This document shows positions 1 to 9,003 of a stretch of 64,000 nucleotides of DNA, in pieces (the first letter of the stretch is position 1; every line of letters begins with the position of its first letter). Below the pieces are notes generated by a model. It worked only from the letters and a program-made list of their open reading frames with translations, was not told the DNA's origin and searched no databases. The position numbers and the translations under genes were made by a program. Source of the DNA: an uncultured bacterium (GTDB lineage: Bacteria; Pseudomonadota; Gammaproteobacteria; Burkholderiales; Burkholderiaceae_E); NCBI GenBank assembly GCA_903907905.1, contig CAIVPX010000033.1, forward strand, positions 62,001-126,000, given 5' to 3'.

Positions 1-162
1 GCCTGTATTGGCCCAGGGCGCGATGGTGGGTGGGAAGCTCGACAGACCAAAGGTCAGATAGCCGGGTTTGGCGGCGCGGGCTTCAGGCAGGTGCACGAAG
101 GGCAGCACGGCCGAGGCCGCGGTGCCTGCCAGCAGGGTACGGCGTGAAACGCTGAGGGCCAT
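1..162 (-). CDS. ABC transporter substrate-binding protein, N-terminal part (cut by window edge)
   Basis: Only the first 54 codons are present; the gene runs off the left edge. The ATG at 162-160 is preceded by a strong AAGGAGA ribosome site. The N-terminus reads as an export signal with a twin-arginine-like SRRTLLAG stretch, an alanine-rich hydrophobic core and a probable cleavage after ARA. The next residues (YLTFGLSSFPPTIAPW) resemble the start of family 5 (peptide/nickel/opine type) binding proteins. It lies 46 bases downstream of hyuB on the same strand, so it probably supplies substrate to that operon. The family call rests on very little mature sequence. Confidence 0.6.
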   Translation of the reverse strand, partial: MALSVSRRTLLAGTAASAVLPFVHLPEARAAKPGYLTFGLSSFPPTIAPWANTG

Positions 163-208
163 CGATCTTCTCCTTGGGTTGAACGTGAGGGACTGTGTCG
201 AGCGGGGT

Positions 209-1858
209 TCAGGCGCTGAAATCGTAGGCGTCACGGGCGGTGGCGGCGCTGATCGCGCCTTCGGCCAGATCGCGTGCAACCATTTTCTTGTCGCGGGCTG
301 ACGCGGGGCCATAGCCGCCGGCGCCGGGACTCACGATGGCAAACCATTGACCGGCTTTGAGCGAGGCGCTGTCGCGATCGAAGACCACGCCGGGTCCGCA
401 CTCGATCGCGCCATGGCCGCCTGAGCCACCGCCCTGCAGCCCCCAGGATTTGGAGGTGACGCGCGAGACATCGACCCGCACCCGGCAGTCTGCATCGGCC
501 CGGTAGACGCGGCGCAGACCCATGCCACCCCGATTCATCCCCACGCCACCCGAGTCGTCCACCAGTTCGTAGCGCAGCAGCGTGAGCGGATACTCGTTTT
601 CGAGCGCCTCGACCGGCAGGTTGGAGGTGTTGGTCACGTGCATGTGAACGCCGTCGAGCCCGTCTTTGGTGGCACGCGCGCCGCCACCGCCGCCCATGGT
701 CTCGAGGTAGACCCAGATCGCGCCATCATCCTTGCGCTGGCCGATAAAGGTGGCCACGGTACACACCGAATTGGAGCAGGCCGTGACGCGCTCGGGCACG
801 GCCTGGGCCAGTGCACCGAGGATGAGGTCGGACACGCGCTGGCAGGTTTGCACGCGGCCATTGACCGCGGCCGGGTGGGTGCAGTTGAGGATGGTGCCCT
901 CGCGAGCACGAACCATGAGCGGACGCGACAGGCCCGAGTTGGGCAGGATGCTGGGGTCGACGACCGATTTGGCCACGTAATACACGGTGGCGAGCAGGGC
1001 CGTGTAAGTCATGTTCATACCCGCCCGGTACTGGTCGGGTGACTCGAAGTCGAAGTGCATTTCGTCGCCGCTGATGGTGACCTTCACCTTGAGCGGAATC
1101 TGGTGATCGACCTCGGAGCTTTCGAAGACGTCCTCGAAGGTCCAGCTGCCGTCGGGCATGGCGGCGATACCCGCCCGCATCTTGCGCTCGGCATAGTCGA
1201 GCAGGGCGGAGCCTGCGGCCATCACCGTGGGCACGCCGTACTTGGCGCAAAGCGCCTGAAAGCGCTGCACGCCCACGCGGTTGGCGGCCATTTGTGCGCG
1301 CAGGTCGGACAGGCGCTCGCGCGGTACCTGGCAGTTGAGCAGGATGAGGTCGAGCACATCCTTGTTGAGCTCGCCGGCTCGATAGAGTCGTACCGGGGGG
1401 ATACGCAGGCCTTCCTGGTAAATGTGCGCATGGCCCCGGTCCGCGAAGTCGGAGTGATGGGCAAGGTTCACCGTCCAGGCGACGATCTGTCCATCGACAA
1501 AGATGGGCTCAGCCAGCACGATATCCGGCAGGTGCGTGCCGCCCCCTGCGTAGGCATCGTTGCCGATGAAGACGTCGCCAGGGCGCATGTCCTCCAACGG
1601 ATGAAGCTTGAGGATATGCGGCACGATGCCGATGAAACTGCCCAGGTGAATGGGGATGTGTTCGGCCTGGCACAGGGTGTTGCCCGCCGTGTCGAAGAGC
1701 GCCGTGGAGCAGTCGCGCCGCTCCTTGATGTTGGTGGAATAACTGGCGCGGATCAGCGCCTCGCCGGTCTCTTCCACGATGGAGTGCAGCGCCGCGCTGA
1801 TCACCTCTACGGTGATCGGGTCGAGCGAGAGTGCACGGGGGTTCGGTGCGTGGTTCAT
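209..1858 (-). CDS. Hydantoinase B/oxoprolinase family protein (HyuB-like)
   Basis: The 549-residue product is full length for HyuB-type subunits. Hallmarks include DPITVEVISAAL near the N-terminus, SYSTNIKERRDCS, GDVFIGNDAYAGGGTHLPD with its acidic/His metal-site character, and the C-terminal GAGGYGPASAR. HyuB proteins pair with HyuA for ATP-dependent opening of 5-oxoproline or N-substituted hydantoins, or for ketone carboxylation in the acetone/acetophenone carboxylase branch; the substrate cannot be read from sequence. The start overlaps the hyuA stop by 4 bases (ATGA), so translation is probably coupled. A binding protein follows. Confidence 0.88.
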   Translation of the reverse strand: MNHAPNPRALSLDPITVEVISAALHSIVEETGEALIRASYSTNIKERRDCSTALFDTAGNTLCQAEHIPIHLGSFIGIVPHILKLHPLEDMRPGDVFIGNDAYAGGGTHLPDIVLAEPIFVDGQIVAWTVNLAHHSDFADRGHAHIYQEGLRIPPVRLYRAGELNKDVLDLILLNCQVPRERLSDLRAQMAANRVGVQRFQALCAKYGVPTVMAAGSALLDYAERKMRAGIAAMPDGSWTFEDVFESSEVDHQIPLKVKVTISGDEMHFDFESPDQYRAGMNMTYTALLATVYYVAKSVVDPSILPNSGLSRPLMVRAREGTILNCTHPAAVNGRVQTCQRVSDLILGALAQAVPERVTACSNSVCTVATFIGQRKDDGAIWVYLETMGGGGGARATKDGLDGVHMHVTNTSNLPVEALENEYPLTLLRYELVDDSGGVGMNRGGMGLRRVYRADADCRVRVDVSRVTSKSWGLQGGGSGGHGAIECGPGVVFDRDSASLKAGQWFAIVSPGAGGYGPASARDKKMVARDLAEGAISAATARDAYDFSA

Positions 1859-3924
1859 TCGGACACCTCGAGAATCAGGTTGAGCGTGGCATCGACGCGC
1901 GCATGCATGCCCGGCAGCACGACGGTGGTCGTGTCCATCTGCTCGACGATCGCCGGGCCGACGAAGCGGTTACCGGGCCGAAGCTTGTCGCGACTGTAGA
2001 GCGGGGTCTTCACGAATGCGCCCGACTCGGGGAACCAGACCTCGCGCTCACCGACGATGGCCGCTGAAGCATCCGGGCCTGCATCCGGATAGGACTTGAG
2101 CTCGGCCTTGCGGACCCGTCCCGCCGCCTCGAGCCTGAGTGTGACGAGTTGTACCGGCTCGTCCTCGGCGACAAACCCGTAGCGCTGCTTGTGCGTCTCG
2201 GCAAAGCCCGCAGCCAGTGCCGCAAGCGTTTGGGGCGTGACGGGGCCCGCCGGGAGCGGCACCGCGAGCTCATAGTTCTGGCCGGCATAGCGCATGTCGG
2301 CGGTGCGCTTGATGTGTTGATCGACTTCGGCGATCTCTTCGTGAGCGAACCACTCATGAGCCTGCTTCTCGAGCGCGACGAAGGCGCGCGCTACATCATC
2401 AACCGATTCCTGCGTCGCCGGCATCAGCCGCGTGGACGCAAAGTCGGCACGCAAGTCGGTGAGCAGCAGCCCCATGGCACAGAGAATGCCCGGGTTGCGG
2501 GGCACGAGCACCCGCTTCATGTCGAGTTCGCGCGCAAGCCTGGCGGCATGCAGGGGGCCGGCGCCGCCGAAGGCCATGAGCGTGTAGTCGCGCGGGTCGT
2601 AGCCGCGTTGCACCGAGATGACGCGGATGGCGCGGGCCATGTTGGCGGTGACCACCGAAATGATGCCCTGGGCGGTGTCCATCAGCGACAGACCGAGCTG
2701 GTCCGCGAGCCGGCCAATGGCCTGCCTGGCAAGATCCTGCCGGATTTTCATACGGCCGCCGAGCAGGTACTCGGGGTTGAGCGTTTGCAGCACCACGTTC
2801 GCATCGGTCGTGGCCGGCTCGGTGTTGCCGCGGTCGTAGCAGACCGGACCGGGGTCGGCGCCGCAGCTGCGCGGGCCCACCTTGAGCAGGCCGCCGGCGT
2901 CGATGTAGGCGATCGAGCCGCCGCCTGCGCCGACCGTATGAATGTCGAGCATCGGCGCCTTGATCGGGTAGCCATGCACCATGGCCTCGGCGGTGAGCTT
3001 GCATTCACCCTGATTGAGGAGCGCCACGTCCGTGGAGGTGCCGCCCATGTCGAAGGTGATGAGGTCGTTGAAGCCGGCAAGGGCGCCCACGGCCTGTGCA
3101 CCCACCACGCCCGTGGACGGCCCCGAGAGCACCGCGCGAACCGGCATGCGCGCCGCCGTGGAGAACCCGATGACGCCGCCGTTGGACTGCGTCAGGTGAG
3201 GCGTGGCCTCGACCCCGAGATCGCGCAGACGTGGCGTGAGCCGCTCGATGTAGCGATGCATGACCGGTCCGAGGTAGGCGTTGAGCACCACGGTGGACAG
3301 GCGCTCGAATTCGCGAAACTCGGGCGCCACCTCGTGACCGACACTTAGAAATACGTCGGGCATCTCTTCGCGCAGGATCTCGATGGCGCGCTGCTCGTGC
3401 TCGGGCCGGATGAACCCGTACAGAAAGGACACGGCAACGGCCTTGACGCCCGCAGCCTTGAGCGCTTTGGCCGCCTCGCGCATGCGGGCCTCGTCCAGCG
3501 GCTTGTCAATGCGCCCGTCGTGCATGACCCGCTCGGGTACTTCGTGCCGCAGGTCACGCGAGACCAGCGTGGGGGGCTTGTCGGCCTGCATGTCGTAGAG
3601 ATCGGGCCGCTTTTGCCGGCCGATCTCGAGCAGGTCGCGAAAGCCATCGGTGGTGACCAGGCCGGTCTTGACCCCCCGATGCTGGATCAGCGCGTTGGTG
3701 GCCACCGTGGTGCCGTGGCCGAAGTAGGACACGAGCTTGCCGGGAACGGGCGAGTCGGGGGCGACCCGTCGCATGCCTTCTTCCACGCCCTGCGCGATGC
3801 CGCGCGAGGGGTCATCCGGTGTGGAGGACACCTTCCAGACCTCGACACGACCTTCGTCCTCGTCGAACAGGCAGATATCGGTAAAGGTGCCACCCGAATC
3901 AACCCCGACCCGCCATCTCGCCAT
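1855..3924 (-). CDS. Hydantoinase A/oxoprolinase family protein (HyuA-like)
   Basis: The 689-residue product has the ASKHA-type ATPase features of HyuA: VGVDSGGTFTD near residue 6, GTTVATNAL at 71-79, FDMGGTSTDV at 291-300, and a later AFGGAGPLHA segment. These residues bind the ATP phosphates and the activated amide/enol. Length matches the family (about 680-720). It is third in a leftward operon after the IlvD/Edd dehydratase and SDR, 97 bases below the SDR, and overlaps hyuB by 4 bases. Likely an ATP-dependent cyclic amide hydrolase or a carboxylase subunit; context does not decide which. Confidence 0.88.
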   Translation of the reverse strand: MARWRVGVDSGGTFTDICLFDEDEGRVEVWKVSSTPDDPSRGIAQGVEEGMRRVAPDSPVPGKLVSYFGHGTTVATNALIQHRGVKTGLVTTDGFRDLLEIGRQKRPDLYDMQADKPPTLVSRDLRHEVPERVMHDGRIDKPLDEARMREAAKALKAAGVKAVAVSFLYGFIRPEHEQRAIEILREEMPDVFLSVGHEVAPEFREFERLSTVVLNAYLGPVMHRYIERLTPRLRDLGVEATPHLTQSNGGVIGFSTAARMPVRAVLSGPSTGVVGAQAVGALAGFNDLITFDMGGTSTDVALLNQGECKLTAEAMVHGYPIKAPMLDIHTVGAGGGSIAYIDAGGLLKVGPRSCGADPGPVCYDRGNTEPATTDANVVLQTLNPEYLLGGRMKIRQDLARQAIGRLADQLGLSLMDTAQGIISVVTANMARAIRVISVQRGYDPRDYTLMAFGGAGPLHAARLARELDMKRVLVPRNPGILCAMGLLLTDLRADFASTRLMPATQESVDDVARAFVALEKQAHEWFAHEEIAEVDQHIKRTADMRYAGQNYELAVPLPAGPVTPQTLAALAAGFAETHKQRYGFVAEDEPVQLVTLRLEAAGRVRKAELKSYPDAGPDASAAIVGEREVWFPESGAFVKTPLYSRDKLRPGNRFVGPAIVEQMDTTTVVLPGMHARVDATLNLILEVSE

Positions 3925-4021
3925 GCTGAGCTCCAGAATCCCGGTTTATCTGCAATCGGCGATTGTCTGGGGATTCGCCGGCCGAGGCAAGGCGGCGTTC
4001 TAGGAAGTGTGCTGCCGGGCC

Positions 4022-4759
4022 CTAGTGGAACAACCGCCCGCCGTCAACCACCAGGGTCGAACCCGTCATGAAGCTGGACTCGTCACTGAGGAGGAACACG
4101 ATGGCATCGGCGATCTCGCCGGCGCGCCCGAGGCGCTTGAGGGCGTAGCGCTCGACTACGCGATCGAGTGCCGCGCCAGAAAATACGTTCCGTACCATGG
4201 GGGTGTCGACCGCGCCGGGCAAGACGGCGTTGACCCGGATGCCAGGCGCCAGTTCCATCGCCATCACCTTGGTCATGGCCAGCAGCCCGCCTTTGGACGC
4301 GGCGTAGGCACTTCGCCCCGCAAGCGGTTGCACCGCGACACCCGACGAGACATTGACCACCGAGGCGTGGGCAGACTGCGCAAGCCACGGCAGGGCGGCC
4401 TGCAATACCACGAAGGGGCCGCTGAGGTTGACATCGAGGGCGCGGTCCCATTGCGCGTCGCTGGTCTGCGCAAAGGGTGCCGAGATGCTGACACCGGCCG
4501 CATTGACCACCGCATCGAGCCCGCCCAAGGCCTCGGCTGCGGCGCACACCGCAGCGCGCGCGGCGCTTCGGTCAGCGATGTCGGCGCGTCCCGTGTGGTG
4601 CAGGCGACGATGCAGCGCGTCAGCCGCCGGTCGGATATCCAGCCCGGCGACGCGTGCCCCGAGTTCCAGGCAACGTTCGGCGAGGGCCTCACCGATGCCG
4701 GAACTGGTCCCGGTAATTAGGACGCGCCGGCCCTGGAGTCGTGGAAGGGTTTCATTCAT
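4022..4759 (-). CDS. SDR family NAD(P)-dependent oxidoreductase
   Basis: A classical short-chain dehydrogenase of 245 residues. It has the cofactor motif TGTSSGIG near residue 16, a NAAG structural motif, a catalytic Ser in VNVSSG, the YAASK catalytic Tyr/Lys pair and a C-terminal VDGG. Acidic LDIRP after the second strand suggests NAD preference. It lies 52 bases downstream of the IlvD/Edd-type dehydratase and upstream of hyuAB, the arrangement often seen in sugar-acid or hydroxy-acid catabolism, where an SDR oxidises the sugar or polyol and the dehydratase removes water. The substrate is not defined. Confidence 0.88.
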   Translation of the reverse strand: MNETLPRLQGRRVLITGTSSGIGEALAERCLELGARVAGLDIRPAADALHRRLHHTGRADIADRSAARAAVCAAAEALGGLDAVVNAAGVSISAPFAQTSDAQWDRALDVNLSGPFVVLQAALPWLAQSAHASVVNVSSGVAVQPLAGRSAYAASKGGLLAMTKVMAMELAPGIRVNAVLPGAVDTPMVRNVFSGAALDRVVERYALKRLGRAGEIADAIVFLLSDESSFMTGSTLVVDGGRLFH

Positions 4760-4811
4760 GTCGCTTCAATCTCCCATTACAGCGCATGTGCACGCAGACT
4801 GGCGTGTGCGC

Positions 4812-6590
4812 TCAGGCGCGGGGCACCTTGCCACGCGCCTGCGCAGCCTTCAGAAAGTCGAAGTCGACCCCCTGGTCGGCCTGGGTGACCGACTTGAGAA
4901 AGAGCTGCCGGTAGCCGCGTTCGGCAGTCGGCTCGATGGCGGGCGCTTCGGCCATGCGGCGGGCCAGTTCGGCATCATCGACGAGCCATTGCAAGGAGCG
5001 CGCCGATACCGAGAGCCGGATCCGGTCGCCCGTGCGCACATAGGCCAGCGGTCCGCCCACCGCGGCCTCCGGCGTCGCGTGCAGCACGACCGTTCCGAAG
5101 GCCGTGCCGCTCATGCGGCCGTCAGAGATTCGCACGGCGTCCTTCACGCCCTGCCTGAGCAGCTTGCGCGGAATGGGGAAGGCGCCGGCCTCGGGCATGC
5201 CGGGCGTGCCCTTGGGGCCGATGTTTTGCAGCACCAGGATATCGCCGGGTTCGACATCGAGGTCGTCGCGATCGACCCGCTCGGCAAGATCGGCGGCATC
5301 GCGAAATACCACTGCCCGCCCTTCGTGCTCCATCAATGAGGGGTCGGCCGCCGATTGTTTGATGATCGCGCCGCCGGGTGCCAGGTTGCCGCGCAGGACC
5401 GCGATGCCGCCTTCCGGGTAAATCGGATTGGCAAGTGTTCGCACGGTCGATTGCGCGAAGGCCGGCCGGGCACGATCGATTTCTTCGCCCAGCGTGCGAC
5501 CCGTGACCGTGAGCGCATCGAGGTGCAGCAAGGGCTTGAGTTCGCGCAGCAGGGTGCTCATGCCGCCTGCCGCGTGGAAGTCTTCCATGTAGTGCTGACC
5601 GGAGGGCTTGAGATCGAGCAGGACGGGCGTCTCGCGCCCCATGCGATCGAGGGCGTCGAGGTCGAGCTGAAAGCCGACGCGGCCGGCGATCGCGGCCAGA
5701 TGCACGATGCCGTTGGTGGAGCCCCCGATGGCCAGCAACACCCGAATGGCATTCTCGAAGGCCTTTTCGGTGAGAATCTGATCAATGCCCGCGCCGCTTC
5801 GTGCCAGGCGCACGGCTTCGGTGCCGGTGAGCTCGGCGATCCGCATGCGCTCGGCCGTAACGGCCGGCGGTGAGGCCGCCCCAGGCACGCTCATGCCCAG
5901 GGCCTCGACGATGCAGGCCATGGTGCTGGCCGTACCCATGACCGAGCAGGTGCCGACGCTGGCCACCAGTTGGTCGTTGACCTCGGCGATCTCGGCGGCA
6001 TCGATCTCCTCGGCGCGATAGCGGCCCCAGAATTTCCGGCAATCGGTGCAGGCTCCTACCGTCTGTCCGCGGTGCGATCCGGTGAGCATCGAGCCCGTGA
6101 CCAGGGAAATGGCCGGCAGCCCCGCAGAGGCCGCGCCCATGAGTTGCGCGGGAACGGTCTTGTCGCAGCCACCGATCAGGACCACGGCGTCCATCGGTTG
6201 CGCGCGCAGCATCTCCTCGGTGTCGATGGACATGAGGTTGCGCAGGTACATGCTCGTGGGATGAGCGAAACTTTCATGCACCGAGATCGTGGGGAACTTC
6301 ACCGGCAGGCCGCCCGCCAGCAGGATGCCGCGCTGCACCGCTTCGATCAGTTGCGGCATGTTGCCGTGGCAGGGGTTATAGCCGCTGCCTGTGTCGGTGA
6401 TGCCGATGACGGGGCGGTCCAGCGCGTCGTCGGTGTAGCCGGCACCCTTGATGAAGGCCTTGCGCAGAAACAGCGAAAACCCCGCGTCGCCGTAGCTGGT
6501 GAGGCCCCGGCGCATGCCGCCCTCGCGCGTGGGCGCGGCGGGCGAATCGTCGCGGGGGCTGGGGTCGGTCGCGGGCTTCGGGGGCTTCAT
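4812..6590 (-). CDS. IlvD/Edd family dehydratase (probable sugar-acid dehydratase)
   Basis: An Fe-S dependent dehydratase converting a 2,3-dihydroxy acid to a 2-keto acid. Conserved features are YNPCHGN, GGCDKTVPA, VGTCSVMGTAS (the three cluster cysteines and the metal-site Lys), and DGRMSGTAFGT near the C-terminus. I chose the ATG at 6590 (592 residues). An in-frame GTG at 6635 would leave almost no leader after the predicted promoter. A third candidate is the ATG at 6515 behind a GAGGG, just before the conserved GLTSYGD. Not next to branched-chain amino acid genes, so a catabolic sugar-acid role is likelier than valine/isoleucine synthesis. First gene of the leftward operon. Confidence 0.85.
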   Translation of the reverse strand: MKPPKPATDPSPRDDSPAAPTREGGMRRGLTSYGDAGFSLFLRKAFIKGAGYTDDALDRPVIGITDTGSGYNPCHGNMPQLIEAVQRGILLAGGLPVKFPTISVHESFAHPTSMYLRNLMSIDTEEMLRAQPMDAVVLIGGCDKTVPAQLMGAASAGLPAISLVTGSMLTGSHRGQTVGACTDCRKFWGRYRAEEIDAAEIAEVNDQLVASVGTCSVMGTASTMACIVEALGMSVPGAASPPAVTAERMRIAELTGTEAVRLARSGAGIDQILTEKAFENAIRVLLAIGGSTNGIVHLAAIAGRVGFQLDLDALDRMGRETPVLLDLKPSGQHYMEDFHAAGGMSTLLRELKPLLHLDALTVTGRTLGEEIDRARPAFAQSTVRTLANPIYPEGGIAVLRGNLAPGGAIIKQSAADPSLMEHEGRAVVFRDAADLAERVDRDDLDVEPGDILVLQNIGPKGTPGMPEAGAFPIPRKLLRQGVKDAVRISDGRMSGTAFGTVVLHATPEAAVGGPLAYVRTGDRIRLSVSARSLQWLVDDAELARRMAEAPAIEPTAERGYRQLFLKSVTQADQGVDFDFLKAAQARGKVPRA

Positions 6591-6649
6591 GGTTTGGGTT
6601 CCGGGGGCTCGATGGGCGGTCGGGGGCGGTGGCACGGTGCGCAGCTTTC

Positions 6650-6678
6650 AGTCTAAGCTCGCGGGTGTCACTGGGCAA
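6650..6678 (-). promoter_or_regulatory. Possible sigma70 promoter for the leftward IlvD-SDR-hyuAB operon
   Basis: Read on the minus strand: TTGCCC, a 17-base spacer, then TAGACT. Both boxes are only partial matches to consensus, but spacing and position fit. It lies between the divergent dehydratase and alpha/beta hydrolase genes. Confidence 0.3.
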
Positions 6679-6756
6679 TCCATCGTGCCGGCGTCACGCA
6701 CGCAGCCTGTGCGCGGCCCCCGCGCGGTCCGTTTCGAGCGAAAGGGAGTTGAGACC

Positions 6757-7602
6757 TTGAATCATGCCGCCGCCGTTCGTCCTGCCCTCGAGGGCATCCA
6801 CTTCACCGATGCCGGTACGGGGTCGCCTGCGATCGTTTTCGTGCACGGCTGGTCGTGCAGTCACACTGACTGGGATGCGCAGGTGGCGGCCTTGTCCTCG
6901 CATCACCGCTGCATTGCGATCGATCTGCCCGGCCATGGCGCCTCGGCCCGGCCCCGCGAGATCACCATTGCCGCCATGGCCGAGGCGGTCAATGCGCTGG
7001 TCGATCATCTCGGACTCGACGAGGTGGTGCTCGTCGGCCACAGCATGGGCTGCCGGGTGTCGACGCAGGCGTGGTCCGCGGCTCGCGCAAGAATCCGCGG
7101 CATCGTCCATGTCGATGGCAGCCTGCTCGAGGGCGATCCCGAGGCAATGGTCGGTCGATTCAAGACACAGATCGCCGAGCAGGGGGCCGACGCCTTGCTC
7201 GATCGGCTCTATGCCGACTTCTGCGTGCCCGCCACGCCCGAGGCCCTCCGTCAGTCGATCGCGCGCCGCCGGGGCGGGTTGGACGCAGGGTTCTTCAGCG
7301 AACTCTTTCTCGATTTCGTGCGCTGGGACGCCACACACTCGCGCGAGCGGCTCGGTCGCCTGGACATCCCCGTCATGCTGATCCAGTCCTCCTCGCTCGA
7401 CGCCAGCGGCCGCCGCGTGCCCCTCGCACAAGGAGAGACCACACCTTGGACGCGCGCGGTCGCCCAGCGACTGCCGGGCGCGCGCATTGTCATTGTTTCG
7501 GGCGTGGGGCACTTCACGATGTTGGAGGCACCCGAGCGGGTCACCGCGCTCATCGAGTCTTTCGTGCACAGCCTGGCCGAGTGTTCCCACCCCGGGCATT
7601 GA
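6757..7602 (+). CDS. Alpha/beta-fold hydrolase
   Basis: A 281-residue hydrolase if started at the TTG at 6757, which has a GGGAG ribosome site 8 bases upstream. The open frame extends further left, but the earlier part looks non-coding and would overlap the divergent gene. Fold markers: FVHGWSCS (oxyanion hole), nucleophile Ser96 in VGHSMG, and His252 in GVGHFTMLE. The reaction may be ester, lactone or C-C hydrolysis; a carboxylic-acid substrate fits the neighbours. It opens the rightward operon, with 141 bases before the next gene, so the DadA-like gene may also have its own signals. Confidence 0.82.
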   Translation: MNHAAAVRPALEGIHFTDAGTGSPAIVFVHGWSCSHTDWDAQVAALSSHHRCIAIDLPGHGASARPREITIAAMAEAVNALVDHLGLDEVVLVGHSMGCRVSTQAWSAARARIRGIVHVDGSLLEGDPEAMVGRFKTQIAEQGADALLDRLYADFCVPATPEALRQSIARRRGGLDAGFFSELFLDFVRWDATHSRERLGRLDIPVMLIQSSSLDASGRRVPLAQGETTPWTRAVAQRLPGARIVIVSGVGHFTMLEAPERVTALIESFVHSLAECSHPGH

Positions 7603-7743
7603 GGTGCTCGAGCGACGCCGGGGGCCGTCTCGCTGCGTCGCCCGTCGATCGTCGCGTCTCGTTCCATCCCGGCCCGGCTTGACGTCCCCAGTCGAGCCCA
7701 CCTAGGATCCTCCGGCCCTTCAACTGGTTTTCGGAGATCGCCG

Positions 7744-9000
7744 ATGAGCGCCTCGTCGATGCAACGCCCGCGCGTGGCCGTGATCGGGGCGGGCATCATC
7801 GGCACCTGTACCGCGCTCGTACTTCAACGGCGCGGCTGCGCGGTGACGTTGATCGACCGGGATGAGCCCGGCATGGCCTGCTCTTTCGGTAATGGCGGGG
7901 CGATCAGTCCCGACTTCTGCGTGCCCTCGGCGCTTCCTGGCATGATCAAGCGTGTGCCGCGCTGGTTCGCCGACCCGCTGGGGCCGCTGGTCATTCGATG
8001 GGGGCATGTGCCGGCGGCGTTACCCTGGCTGTTGCGCTGGTTGAGTGCGAGCCGCATGAGCCGGGTTGATGCGCACTCGGCCGCGCTGCGTGCACTGCAC
8101 GCACCGTGTCTGTCACGCTATGCGAGCTTGCTGGGTACGCATTACGACGGGCTGATCGAAAACACCGGGCAGCTCTATGTCTGGAAAAGCCCCCATGCCA
8201 GCCCAACCGAGATGCTGGCGCGGGCGCTGCGTGAACGTCACGGCGTCGAGACTCAGGCGCTCGACGAGGCGCTGATCCGCGAGATCGACCCCGAGCTCGC
8301 GCCAGGGTATACGCGCGGCCTCTTCTTTCCCGACAACGGCCACACTGTCAACCCGCTGCGACTCACGCAAACGCTCGTGAGGCTGTTCCAGGAAACGGGC
8401 GGGGCTCTCGTCGCCGCGCAGGTGCGCGAATTCGAGCGGCAGGGCGCTGCGGTGCGTGCGCTGGTGGGTGATGCGGGCTGGCGGCTCGAGGTCGACACTG
8501 TGGTGCTGGCCGCCGGTATCCAGTCCGGGGCGTTGGCCCGATCGCTCGGGGATTTCGTGCCGCTGCAGGCCGAGCGAGGCTATCACGTGATGCTGCCCGA
8601 TCCCCGGGTGCGCCCGGCCGTCAAGATTGCCAATCGTGACCTGATGTTCGGCATGACGCCCATGGAACATGGGGTCCGCATCGCCGGCACTGCCGAGTAC
8701 GCCGGCATCGACGCACCCATGAACCCACGTCGGGCCGAGGTTCTGCTGGAGGCGGCCAAGCGCATGTATCCGCGCCTCAACGGCGAAGGGGCAAGCTTCT
8801 GGATGGGGTGCCGGCCTTCCACACCCGATAGTCTGCCGGTGGTGGGGCGCGCGACGCGTCTGTCCAACCTTTACTACGCATTCGGCCACGGCGGCACCGG
8901 TCTCACCGGCGCGCCCATGACCGCCGAACTCATCGGGCAGATGCTGGCGGGCGAAGCCTGCGGCATCGACGCCTCGCCCTACCGCGTCGACCGGTTCTGA
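7744..9000 (+). CDS. FAD-dependent D-amino-acid dehydrogenase-like oxidoreductase (DadA family)
   Basis: The 418-residue DAO-fold flavoprotein begins with the dinucleotide motif VIGAGIIG, followed by CSFGNGGAIS, typical of DadA relatives. The C-terminal FGHGGTGLTGAP is the second FAD-binding segment. Expected reaction: oxidative deamination of a D-amino acid or related secondary amine, with electrons passed to the respiratory chain. It sits 3 bases before hyuA, so it is co-transcribed. Hydantoinase-type enzymes often release D-amino acids, so oxidising such a product is a reasonable inference. Glycine- or sarcosine-oxidase-like specificity is an alternative. Confidence 0.85.
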   Translation: MSASSMQRPRVAVIGAGIIGTCTALVLQRRGCAVTLIDRDEPGMACSFGNGGAISPDFCVPSALPGMIKRVPRWFADPLGPLVIRWGHVPAALPWLLRWLSASRMSRVDAHSAALRALHAPCLSRYASLLGTHYDGLIENTGQLYVWKSPHASPTEMLARALRERHGVETQALDEALIREIDPELAPGYTRGLFFPDNGHTVNPLRLTQTLVRLFQETGGALVAAQVREFERQGAAVRALVGDAGWRLEVDTVVLAAGIQSGALARSLGDFVPLQAERGYHVMLPDPRVRPAVKIANRDLMFGMTPMEHGVRIAGTAEYAGIDAPMNPRRAEVLLEAAKRMYPRLNGEGASFWMGCRPSTPDSLPVVGRATRLSNLYYAFGHGGTGLTGAPMTAELIGQMLAGEACGIDASPYRVDRF

Positions 9001-9003
9001 GCC